NCBI RefSeq assembly: GCF_000619925.1
Contig: NZ_JHVB01000001.1
Span: 186,001-250,000, forward strand
Source: Treponema sp. C6A8
Lineage (GTDB): Bacteria; Spirochaetota; Spirochaetia; Treponematales; Treponemataceae
Reading direction: 5' to 3'
DNA length: 64,000 bases
Numbering within the stretch: the stretch's first letter is position 1; the number at the start of each line of letters is the position of its first letter. Shown here piece after piece: positions 53,425-60,450 of the stretch. Under the pieces are notes generated by a model. It was not told where the DNA came from, did not search any database, and saw only the letters and a program-made list of their open reading frames with translations. Position numbers and translations under genes: made by a program.

Positions 53425-54339
53425 GTCTCTTTCTGAAAAAAGAGCCCTGACTTTTATATCCTGATTGTAGTTGCCAAATCCTTTTCCAAAAATCGTACAG
53501 CCACCAATGTTTGCGGCAGTTTCTGGCACGCTTATTCTTAAAGTGATTGTCTGGTCTGCGCTAATCTGCAGGTCATTTATTGTGACATCAGAAATCTTTC
53601 CGCCGTCAATAAAAGTTCCGTTTTCGTTGATAACAAGAAGCTTTAAAAGGCCGTAAGAATTCCAGTGCTTATCCCACCAGTCAGGAGTAAAAAGGCCGCG
53701 TTTTTCACCAAAATCGCCGGGACTTGTCCAGTAACCGATATTCTTGTCATTTACAGAAAAATAAATGTCGCTGGGCCAGTTTTCACAAATGCCAGGCGCT
53801 TCTGAACCGATTTCAAAAGAAAACTGCAGCTCCTTCAAAAGCTGATTCTGTTCAAGATAGTTTGGAATTCGGTATTCGATAAAGCCCTTTGTAAACCAGA
53901 GGATTCCGGCTTCCCTTGCACTAGGATCATCAAAATAGCGGGGAGAATCAATCTCACCGATTACTTTATTTATGCTTGCAATTCCGCAGGTAGGATAAAC
54001 CTTGTACTGAGTAAAGTTACCCACAGGAATTTCAGTTTCATACATCTTAGTTTTGTCATTGGTAGAAAGAATATCAATGACAAACTGGTAATCTTTTAAA
54101 GTGCAGTTTTTCTGAGAACCGCGGATTCCCGGCGAATAAACCTGTTCAACAAGATTTGATTCTTCAAGGATTTTCATATGATGAGTTACAGCGCCGTTTG
54201 TAATATTGCAGGCCTCTGCCAGCTCATTCAGATTAATATTGCGATTGTTGGCAATAAGCCTGAGCATCTGTAAACGGGTCGGTGAAAGCAGGGCTTTGCA
54301 AAGCGCTTCAATTTCAGCATCGGTTCTAAGCGTTCTCAT
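53422..54339 (-). CDS. ArsR-type winged-helix transcriptional regulator with large C-terminal domain
   Basis: Residues ~5-85 are a winged helix-turn-helix: LCKALLSPTRLQMLRLIANN, LNELAEACNITNGAVTHHMK and ILEESNLVEQVYSPG. The remaining 220 residues form a beta-rich domain (for example FEIGSEAPGICENWPSDIYF) which may sense the sugar. Similar two-domain ArsR-like regulators sit next to GH51/GH43 modules in other anaerobes. It converges with abfA. A -10 box lies so close that the mRNA may be leaderless. Direct control of the arabinose operon is inferred from the shared palindrome. Confidence 0.85.
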   Translation of the reverse strand: MRTLRTDAEIEALCKALLSPTRLQMLRLIANNRNINLNELAEACNITNGAVTHHMKILEESNLVEQVYSPGIRGSQKNCTLKDYQFVIDILSTNDKTKMYETEIPVGNFTQYKVYPTCGIASINKVIGEIDSPRYFDDPSAREAGILWFTKGFIEYRIPNYLEQNQLLKELQFSFEIGSEAPGICENWPSDIYFSVNDKNIGYWTSPGDFGEKRGLFTPDWWDKHWNSYGLLKLLVINENGTFIDGGKISDVTINDLQISADQTITLRISVPETAANIGGCTIFGKGFGNYNQDIKVRALFSERD

Positions 54340-54345
54340 GCATTT

Positions 54346-54374
54346 ATTATAACGGATGCTAAAACTTTTTGCAA
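54346..54374 (-). promoter_or_regulatory. Sigma-70 promoter giving a probable leaderless regulator mRNA
   Basis: Minus strand: TTGCAA (54369-54374), 17 bases, TATAAT (54346-54351). Only 6 bases separate the -10 box from the ATG at 54339, and no SD is present. Transcription should begin at or very near the start codon. Confidence 0.7.
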
Positions 54375-54377
54375 AGC

Positions 54378-54393
54378 TTTAAAATAAATTAAA
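54378..54393 (-). promoter_or_regulatory. Putative operator upstream of the regulator gene
   Basis: TTTAATTTATTTTAAA on the minus strand, just upstream of the -35 box. 13 of 16 positions match the palindrome at 48708-48723. Such an AT-rich match could also arise by chance. Confidence 0.35.
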
Positions 54394-54533
54394 ATCAGAG
54401 ATTTTTCAAAAAGAACATACGCGTTACTGCTGACAGTCTTTACAAAAATTATTTCACCCAGGAACCAAAAGATTACGGCGGAATCCAGGCTGTGTTCTTC
54501 TTAGATTCCACAGGCCGTATTTCTTCCTCATAA
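54393..54533 (+). pseudogene. Possible C-terminal fragment of a broken gene
   Basis: An open plus-strand stretch of 46 codons ending in TAA reads plausibly as protein (VTADSLYKNYFTQEPKDYGG then IQAVFFLDSTGRISSS) but has no start codon. It overlaps the promoter region of the divergent regulator. A chance open frame is possible, since it is short. Confidence 0.3.
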
Positions 54534-54579
54534 TATACGCTACATTTTTGGTGAATGTAAAATCAGCTATATTGAAGAT

Positions 54580-55077
54580 GTGTCTGAAATTTCTAAAAAT
54601 CAGATTTATGACTATATTTGTCTGAACTGTGCATTACCGTTCTGGGAACTGGACTTCAATCTGAGAAATCTACAAAATCATTACAGAGAATTCCTCTTAG
54701 GTTTGTCATTTTTCAATATTCCACAGGAAAATCTGGATTTGATTTTAAAATACAAGGTAAAGTATATACTTATTGATTTGGAGAACGAAGAAGAATTTTC
54801 TTTTTGCAAAAAAGCTTATGAAGAAAATAAAGCTTACCGTTCAAAAAACACTTTTGATGAATCAAGAAGAATCTATTGTGATTTTACTTCCGTTTATGAA
54901 AAACTTCCTTTAAATCAAAAATGTGCTTTCCATTATATGATGTCTGGCAAAACACAGAAAGAGTTCCTGTACGATTTTGGCTTTAACTCCAAAGGTACTG
55001 CTTCTACTTACTGGCAGAACACTCTTTGTAAATTTAACGTAGATTCTGTAATAAAACTGCGCAATAAGTTCAGATAG
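54580..55077 (+). CDS. Hypothetical protein, possibly 5'-truncated, with a C-terminal helix-turn-helix
   Basis: 165 residues from a GTG start with no SD. The frame stays open upstream to a stop at 54502-54504 and reads like protein (NIRYIFGECKISYIEDVSEI), so the annotated start may be wrong or the gene may have lost its 5' end. The C-terminal third (SGKTQKEFLYDFGFNSKGTA then STYWQNTL) has helix-turn-helix rhythm. I recognise no family. Codon use is more AT-rich than the arabinose operon. Function unknown. Confidence 0.5.
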   Translation: MSEISKNQIYDYICLNCALPFWELDFNLRNLQNHYREFLLGLSFFNIPQENLDLILKYKVKYILIDLENEEEFSFCKKAYEENKAYRSKNTFDESRRIYCDFTSVYEKLPLNQKCAFHYMMSGKTQKEFLYDFGFNSKGTASTYWQNTLCKFNVDSVIKLRNKFR

Positions 55078-55091
55078 TCTTTATCCGCCTT

Positions 55092-55191
55092 GAGGAAGTT
55101 TTTCACCAGTATTGGTGAAAAGTTTCCTCCGTCTTGGTGAAAGGTGTCACCAGCATTGGTGAAAAAGTTCCTCCGTCTTGGTGAAAGTTTT
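55092..55191. repeat. 44-bp tandem repeat with embedded hairpins
   Basis: Two direct repeats of 44 bases (55104-55147 and 55148-55191), each starting CACCAG(T/C)ATTGGTGAAAA, match at 39 of 44 positions. A partial third start (CATCACG) follows. The region also forms a 17-base hairpin: GAGGAAGTTTTTCACCA (55092-55108) with TGGTGAAAAGTTTCCTC (55113-55129), 15 pairs. No gene lies in 55078-55374. The remaining bases 55192-55295 show nothing else I can name. Confidence 0.75.
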
Positions 55192-55295
55192 CATCACGTT
55201 TAAGGAATAGATTTTTTCTGTGCCTATGAGCCAATGAAATTCAAGGATTTTGATTAGACAAGGTAATAACCCTTAAAAAGAATTAGCGAAATTGT

Positions 55296-55345
55296 TACAA
55301 TAAAATGGTTTACACGGATCTGTGTAATATATGTTATGTGGACGT
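55296..55345. other. attC-like junction (weak), upstream copy
   Basis: The right end GTTATGTGGACG (55333-55344) is identical to the end of the better site at 56281-56292. Inside, TTACAC (55310-55315) pairs with GTGTAA (55322-55327), and TACAATAA on the left can pair with TTATGTG across one bulge. Overall pairing is poorer than at the downstream site, so this alone would not be called attC. Confidence 0.35.
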
Positions 55346-55374
55346 CCGTACTGGGGCGCTTTTGGAGAAATAAA

Positions 55375-56223
55375 ATGAAAAAAAAGGTTTTTACAATATT
55401 CGCTTTCTTTTTAATCTCAACTTTTATTTTCGCAGCGGAAAATAATTTTTTCCTTGATTTTAATGAATCAGATTTTGAAGTAAGTAGTTTTTTAATTGAA
55501 GGAAAAACTGAATATTCTCAAAATAAACTTTCTTCAAATGATGAACTTCCATGGGTACCAAAAACAGCAAACAATGCATTTGTAATAATAAAAAACTGTG
55601 ATACAAAAGATATAATTATTTCATCAGGTTATGTATCAAAAGAAAGACCTGATTTATTTGAAAAAAATGCTCGTCCAAAAATTTTATTAATCGAATATTT
55701 AAACTCGAAAAAGAATAAAAAAATTGAATTAAAAGATACTTACGAGCCTCAAACAATTAATATTTTTTCTCCAAAAGAAGAAAGTGAAACAATAAAAATA
55801 TCTTTTATTGAAAACTATAAAGGAAGTAAATATTCAGATCTTTGTATAAATTATATTTGTAAAGCAGTATGTAAACGTAATCCAACATTTTCAATTGATT
55901 CCAACACATTAGACTTTGAAGAACATCGTTCATTTGGAGAATTCATCGACAACTTTTATGATAAAAATTTAAAAGTAATGATTGGACAGGATATTTTTCT
56001 TATCTATAAAAATAATAATTTTCCAGAAATAAAAATTAATAATTTTATAGTAAACCTAAATATTTCAGCGTCATATAGCGAAGCTTTTGGAGTTCGAATT
56101 ATTGATGGTAAAAAATATGAAATAAGTATTTCGTGTGATGATACAAGTGAATATTTTATTTTTGATAAAGAATCATATACAATTGAGAAAACGAAAGTTG
56201 TAAATCGTTCGGGAAAAGAATAA
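55375..56223 (+). CDS. Exported protein of unknown function in a cassette-like unit
   Basis: Signal peptide MKKKVFTIFAFFLISTFIFA. The mature ~260 residues are Asn/Lys/Ile-rich and beta-like (for example EIKINNFIVNLNISASYSEA). I recognise no family. The frame opens earlier, but the ATG at 55375 has an SD (GGAG, 9 bases before) and begins the signal peptide. Codon use is much more AT-rich than the neighbouring operons (AAA, AAT, ATA dominate), which suggests transfer. It is bounded by the two GTTATGTGGACG junctions. Confidence 0.7.
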   Translation: MKKKVFTIFAFFLISTFIFAAENNFFLDFNESDFEVSSFLIEGKTEYSQNKLSSNDELPWVPKTANNAFVIIKNCDTKDIIISSGYVSKERPDLFEKNARPKILLIEYLNSKKNKKIELKDTYEPQTINIFSPKEESETIKISFIENYKGSKYSDLCINYICKAVCKRNPTFSIDSNTLDFEEHRSFGEFIDNFYDKNLKVMIGQDIFLIYKNNNFPEIKINNFIVNLNISASYSEAFGVRIIDGKKYEISISCDDTSEYFIFDKESYTIEKTKVVNRSGKE

Positions 56224-56225
56224 AT

Positions 56226-56292
56226 CGTATAAAAGGTTCGTAGCCGACAGCGGGTCGAGCCCGCTGCGGTACAACCAGTTGTTATGTGGACG
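56226..56292. other. attC-like: attC-like integron recombination site (putative)
   Basis: Left arm CGTATAA (56226-56232) pairs with TTATGTG (56282-56288). GGTT/AACC, GTA/TAC, CCG/CGG and CAGCGGG/CCCGCTG then pair in order around a 5-base loop. Single unpaired bases C56239, G56243 and A56247 all lie on one arm, spaced every four bases. An imperfect hairpin with extrahelical bases on one side, ending at GTT next to the following gene's leader, is the hallmark of attC sites. The outer R box does not match the GTTRRRY consensus exactly. The integrase is not in this window. Confidence 0.5.
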
Positions 56293-56320
56293 CACCAGTG
56301 GTGTGCTTAGGAGAAAAAAG

Positions 56321-57220
56321 TTGAAAAAAATAATTTGTATATTATTTTCTTTTACAGTTTTGATTGCTTCACTGTTTGCAGACAAAAGCCGCTTTTATGA
56401 AAATGGGAAAGTCATCGACACAGTGTATGTCGATTCTGAAGATGGATTGAAAGTTAGGGATTATCCTTCGCTCAAATCGAACAGAATATGTGGATTATCT
56501 CATAAAATGCGATTACAAGTAGTTGCAGTTGGAAAAGAAGAAACTATAGATAATATAACAAATCCGTGGGTTGAAATTTTAATACCAAATATTTATTGGA
56601 AAAATAGAAATGTACCTGAATACGGCTGGGTGTTCGGAGGCTATCTTTCTAAGAATTGGCCAGGAAAAGGACTGGCATTGCATACTCTCAACGAAAAAAA
56701 AGAATATCTGACTCAATACAATTATTATTGGGCAAACTATCCAAATTTTGTAAAGTTTTATAAAAATGGAAGTTGTGATTGGTTTATAGAATCTTCGCCT
56801 AAGTATGGAAAAGGAACCTGGACTTTAGATGAAAATGACAATCTCGTATTATCGCGGGACGATTCCAGTTGGACAGAAAAGTATCATATTAAAAAGTATG
56901 ATTATGGATTCTTTGAGACAGATACGCCATTAAATCTTTCAGATAGAAATGTTACATTTGGATTACGAATAGATTGGGATGTGCATTTGAATCCAGAATT
57001 GATTTACTCAAAGGAAATTTATTATCTGTATGACAGAGAAATGCTTTTTTGCGCAGATGAATCTTATTTCAAAGATAATTATGAAAAATTGACAAAATCT
57101 GGCATCTCACCATTGGAGAATTCTGATAACCCATATATTCAAAAGCGTTATGATTCATATAAAAGATACTGGGAGCCAATAAAAGCAGAGCACCAGAAAC
57201 AAGCCGACGTGATGAAATAA
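56321..57220 (+). CDS. Exported SH3-domain-like protein in a cassette-like unit
   Basis: TTG start at 56321 with SD AGGAG 8 bases before; then KKIICILFSFTVLIASLFA, a Sec signal peptide. The earlier ATG at 56285 lies inside the recombination-site-like sequence and is rejected. Residues ~40-105 resemble a bacterial SH3 domain (DSEDGLKVRDYPSLKSNRIC, GLSHKMRLQVVAVGK, YGWVFGGYL). The C-terminal ~190 residues are a Trp/Tyr/Asp-rich domain of unknown fold (KFYKNGSCDWFIESSPKYGK). Likely periplasmic. It follows the attC-like site at 56226-56292. Confidence 0.75.
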   Translation: MKKIICILFSFTVLIASLFADKSRFYENGKVIDTVYVDSEDGLKVRDYPSLKSNRICGLSHKMRLQVVAVGKEETIDNITNPWVEILIPNIYWKNRNVPEYGWVFGGYLSKNWPGKGLALHTLNEKKEYLTQYNYYWANYPNFVKFYKNGSCDWFIESSPKYGKGTWTLDENDNLVLSRDDSSWTEKYHIKKYDYGFFETDTPLNLSDRNVTFGLRIDWDVHLNPELIYSKEIYYLYDREMLFCADESYFKDNYEKLTKSGISPLENSDNPYIQKRYDSYKRYWEPIKAEHQKQADVMK

Positions 57221-57223
57221 AAT

Positions 57224-57287
57224 CACAAAGCCGACAAAAACTTTTGTGACAATTCTGCCGTTGGCAGAACCGTTTTTACGGTTTAAA
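57224..57287. other. Three consecutive small hairpins
   Basis: CACAAA/TTTGTG (57224-57248), TTCTGCC-GTT-GGCAGAA (57253-57269, perfect) and AACCGT/ACGGTT (57268-57283) lie in series after the SH3-like gene, without a T tract. Bases 57288-57405 to the next start are otherwise featureless, apart from an alternative upstream ATG reading that I reject. Confidence 0.5.
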
Positions 57288-57405
57288 GATGCAACTATTT
57301 ATAGAAATAAATATGAATAAAACAGCAGAACATGCGCTTCAAATCGGATGTCGCATTCAAGCTGCGTCACCAAGGGTGAATAAAAAATTAAAACAAGGAA
57401 ATCTT

Positions 57406-57729
57406 ATGGTTATACTTTTTCTTTTACTTGTAGCAGTTATATATACTATATTTTTATGTATTGGTACTATTGCTGCTGCCCTGTTGGAAAGCTTAATTAT
57501 GTATTTTCCATTAATTATACTTTGTGTACTATTCAATACTGCTTTTATAATACAAACAGTAATTGCAATCATTTCCAAAATCAAAACAAAGAAGTTTGGC
57601 AAGGGAAATATAATTAGGACAATTATTTTAGGAATAATTACATTTGTTTTGTTTATAATCTCTATTATTCTGATTTTTCTAAAAAATTTTCAAGCATGGA
57701 AAGAGCTTTTCTCGTCTTGGGTAAGTTAG
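57406..57729 (+). CDS. Small membrane protein of unknown function
   Basis: 107 residues with three hydrophobic helices: VILFLLLVAVIYTIFLCIGT, LIMYFPLIILCVLFNTAFII and GIITFVLFIISIILIFL. The start at 57406 has an AAGGA SD 6 bases upstream. A 39-codon longer frame exists, but its extra N-terminus is basic and un-membrane-like and has no SD. AT-rich codon use matches the two preceding genes. No family recognised. Confidence 0.55.
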   Translation: MVILFLLLVAVIYTIFLCIGTIAAALLESLIMYFPLIILCVLFNTAFIIQTVIAIISKIKTKKFGKGNIIRTIILGIITFVLFIISIILIFLKNFQAWKELFSSWVS

Positions 57730-57747
57730 CTATTTCCTAATATTAGA

Positions 57748-57794
57748 CCTGTTCGGAAACGCTAGTCGCAAAGCGACCGCAGTTTCCGCTCAGG
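57748..57794. other. Long imperfect palindrome with bulges
   Basis: CCTGTTCGGAAACGCTAGTCGC and GCGACCGCAGTTTCCGCTCAGG pair over about 18 positions, with an AAA loop, a small internal mismatch and unpaired bases on both arms. There is no T tract. It resembles the 56226-56292 site in general shape but lacks the GTTATG end. It could be a terminator or a decayed recombination site. 57730-57747 and 57795-57918 show nothing else I can name. Confidence 0.45.
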
Positions 57795-57918
57795 AAGGAA
57801 ATGGGATTGTGTCAAATTTAGTTCACAATTTCGATTATGAAAAAGCCATATATCCATCATGCTGCGTTAAACAAAATCTCCTTTTGAACTTTTATTGAGC
57901 AGAGCTTTGCATTAAGGC

Positions 57919-57942
57919 CGTAATCGTCAATTGACGCTTACG
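57919..57942. repeat. 24-bp near-perfect palindrome
   Basis: CGTAATCGTCAATTGACGCTTACG is identical to its reverse complement at 22 of 24 positions. It lies just downstream of the 57965-59101 gene (minus strand). There is no T tract in either direction. Possibly a protein-binding site or mRNA 3' hairpin. Confidence 0.4.
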
Positions 57943-57964
57943 ACAAATTTTCAATTACTATATT

Positions 57965-59101
57965 CTAAAAACTTCTTTTTGGGCAAAACGCGGAAGCCAA
58001 TTCCAGAGGCGTTATTCCAAAACCTGATAAATAAATTTTTCCCGCAGAATCTTTTGTAATTCTTGTGGGATAAACTTTTGTAAAATCAATTGAACTTGTA
58101 TTAAACCATGTCAAAGGAACGACATTCATGATATTTATGTTAGCATCAAAAGTATAAACCGCGCAGTAATAATCATTTTCATTGTACTGCTCTTCTTCCG
58201 GAACAAAGTAAGATAAAAATAATAAATCTTCCGCCAAGCCAAGCTCTTTTATTTCCGGCAAATAATAACTTCCGCTTTTGCTGTGAGGAATCACAATTTC
58301 CTTATAAAAATCGCTGCCTTCCTGCTTTGCATAAAACATTTCTTCCGGATTGTCATATTCTTCGCTATAAAAAGTTTCTATTTCATCTTTTGTAAAAGTT
58401 TTTGTCAGTTTTGAAACATCAATTATAACAAAATGAAGGTCTTCACTCACATTCCAAAGCAAAAGCTTGTTATCATCCAGTTTTTTGATATAGGTGTTTG
58501 GCGAAATAAGCAGCAGAGCTTCCTTACAATTTTGAGCCGCTTCCAAATATGTGTATTTAAAATTATCGCTGTGTAAATAATATTCTTTACCGGAAAATTT
58601 CTCGATTCTTAATGTGTTGAAATAATAAGGTGAAAATCCCGGATCATCTGAGAATAAGTCAGTTTTTTCTGTGGATTTGGTGTATAAATTTTTTATGTAA
58701 ACTTTGCGTCTGTTTTTTTCTGAATAAAAGCCTTTAACAACAGAATAGTTGGAAATATTTTTACTTTGCGGCGTTTTATTTATCGCAAAAGGTTTTGCAT
58801 AATATGTTCCGTCTTTTTCAAAATGCAAAGTTACGTTTATTGTTTTACCATAATCAGTAAGATTAAAAATCTCGCATAAAACCTCGTTCTTTTCCTTACA
58901 GATTTTATTGATATTAAAAAATCGCAATGTAAACAAAACCAGGATAAAAAGGCCTACAAAAACCGGAATAAGCAGTTCAAAAGTTGAAAAATTCTTTTTA
59001 TCAAGTGAAAAGATAGCTGTAAGAAAAAATGCGCCGGCCGCAAGCAATAACAAAACCTGCTGTAAATAATCATTTTTCACTGTGTTTTTTAAATTTATCA
59101 T
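57965..59101 (-). CDS. Membrane-anchored protein of unknown function
   Basis: 378 residues. Two N-terminal hydrophobic helices (VLLLAAGAFFLTAIFSL and LLIPVFVGLFILVLFTLRFF) are followed by ~310 extracytoplasmic or cytoplasmic residues rich in beta-strands (for example LHFVIIDVSKLTKTFTKDEI). A recurring Tyr/Phe/Asp pattern suggests a propeller-like fold. I recognise no family. The near upstream region lacks an obvious promoter. Confidence 0.6.
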   Translation of the reverse strand: MINLKNTVKNDYLQQVLLLLAAGAFFLTAIFSLDKKNFSTFELLIPVFVGLFILVLFTLRFFNINKICKEKNEVLCEIFNLTDYGKTINVTLHFEKDGTYYAKPFAINKTPQSKNISNYSVVKGFYSEKNRRKVYIKNLYTKSTEKTDLFSDDPGFSPYYFNTLRIEKFSGKEYYLHSDNFKYTYLEAAQNCKEALLLISPNTYIKKLDDNKLLLWNVSEDLHFVIIDVSKLTKTFTKDEIETFYSEEYDNPEEMFYAKQEGSDFYKEIVIPHSKSGSYYLPEIKELGLAEDLLFLSYFVPEEEQYNENDYYCAVYTFDANINIMNVVPLTWFNTSSIDFTKVYPTRITKDSAGKIYLSGFGITPLELASAFCPKRSF

Positions 59102-59139
59102 TTCTTTATCCTAAAACTTTATATTCGCCCGGGAATATT

Positions 59140-59304
59140 CTATTTTATTTCGAATCCGCAAATTGAATTTACGTTTACATAATTATACCACAATTTAAAT
59201 CCATTCTCCACGAATCTTATATGGAGTAATTTTAATATTCCAGGGGAGAAGTTTTTCACAGTCATTTTCAGTTTCTGCATAAGGGGCTTATGCCGACGAT
59301 TCAT
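59140..59304 (-). CDS. Possible small ORF or gene remnant (54 aa)
   Basis: A minus-strand frame from ATG at 59304 reads MNRRHKPLMQKLKMTVKNFS then PGILKLLHIRFVENGFKLWY and ends NSICGFEIK. There is no SD at this or the two internal ATGs. The peptide looks protein-like but could be chance. It is the only candidate gene in 59102-59373, which otherwise contains AT-rich sequence. Confidence 0.25.
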   Translation of the reverse strand: MNRRHKPLMQKLKMTVKNFSPGILKLLHIRFVENGFKLWYNYVNVNSICGFEIK

Positions 59305-59373
59305 GTGATTACGGCCAAAATTAGGAATAGTTATAAATTAATCTGCCCTTATAATTTTTCCGATAATAACCTT

Positions 59374-60429
59374 ATGAAACGGTCTTTTTTTGCATTTTTT
59401 TTGATTTTAGGGGCTTTTCTTTTTGCTCAGGAAAGCTTCCGTCCGGAGGAATTTCAGGCTCAAAGTGAAGTAACCCAAATTCCTGACGAACTTTACGGCA
59501 TCTGGGAAGGAAAAGACCGCATTGTTTTTTTTGAAGAAGCTGGCGACGCCGGCAATTTGCAGGCAGTAATTTTTCTTAAAGAATATTACGGCTGGTATTA
59601 TGACAGGGCAGTGGAACCTGAAGAGTATGAAGAAAAAGCACCACGCACCCGTAATAGCGGTACTACAAAAGATGCTCAGCAGATTTATATCGATATAAAA
59701 AATCTAAAAAAAGAGGAAGGACGTTTTGTCTCTTTTGAAATGGAAACTGCGCTTTCCCGCCGGCAGAAAAATCTTGTGCCCCTTCTGATTGCAGATGACA
59801 AAATCTTCCTTGATTTTTACCTTCAGGATGAAAATGATAAGAATATGTTCATAGGGCATTCTCTTTCCCGCGGAATTACTATGAATGAGCAGCCTTTAAG
59901 CGAAAATATCGGAGTATTTTATCTGACTGCTGAAGGCAATTCCTACTTTGACATCCGCTACTGGAAATCTGACATGGATTTTGAAAGCGAAAAGGTAAAC
60001 TTTACCCTTGGTGACGTTTCCTTTATGGTGCCAAAGCACGTAATTTCACAAAATCAGAATTATTCCTGCGTCAGCGGTCGCAGCAAAAAAATCAGAAATC
60101 CTCAGGGGGCAATCAGCTTTGAAAAGCGGGGAGTAAAATATATGGGCGGGAATGCCGCCGAATCTCCTTTTTTAATTCTTGATAAAGAGCCTTATCTTGT
60201 CCGCATCGCAGATAAAAAGACTTTTGATGATTTAATGAAGATTGTAAAAGATGCCAACAGCCGCCGTAAGCCGGACCCGCCGGCTCTTTTCCCGCCGCAC
60301 GAGCCGCCTCTTGACTGGCACTGGGATTTAATAGATGCTTTAGAAAAGAATAATCCATATATTCAGGCAGTTCGCGAGCGTCAGAAAGCCTTCGGGCCGC
60401 GGGCTAAAGATTTAGAAATACATAAATAA
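59374..60429 (+). CDS. Exported protein of unknown function
   Basis: Starts at 59374 with MKRSFFAFFLILGAFLFAQ, a clean signal peptide. An upstream in-frame ATG at 59290 would place 28 non-signal residues first and is rejected. The mature ~330 residues contain IPDELYGIWEGKDRIVFFEE, then a KEYYGWYYDRAV-type stretch, and end Pro-rich (PPALFPPHEPPLDWHWDLID). I recognise no family. It is 21 bases upstream of the alpha-amylase gene on the same strand, so the two may be co-transcribed. Confidence 0.75.
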   Translation: MKRSFFAFFLILGAFLFAQESFRPEEFQAQSEVTQIPDELYGIWEGKDRIVFFEEAGDAGNLQAVIFLKEYYGWYYDRAVEPEEYEEKAPRTRNSGTTKDAQQIYIDIKNLKKEEGRFVSFEMETALSRRQKNLVPLLIADDKIFLDFYLQDENDKNMFIGHSLSRGITMNEQPLSENIGVFYLTAEGNSYFDIRYWKSDMDFESEKVNFTLGDVSFMVPKHVISQNQNYSCVSGRSKKIRNPQGAISFEKRGVKYMGGNAAESPFLILDKEPYLVRIADKKTFDDLMKIVKDANSRRKPDPPALFPPHEPPLDWHWDLIDALEKNNPYIQAVRERQKAFGPRAKDLEIHK

Positions 60430-60450
60430 TTTGTATAAAAGGATTTTACT

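Noticed and set aside
55092..55191. Possible CRISPR array from the repeated TTGGTGAAA pattern
   Set aside because: There are only two full 44-bp units directly abutting, with no spacers of uniform length and no cas genes nearby.
57289..57405. N-terminal extension of the small membrane protein starting at 57289
   Set aside because: There is no SD at the first ATG, the added residues do not fit a membrane protein N-terminus, and a good SD precedes 57406.
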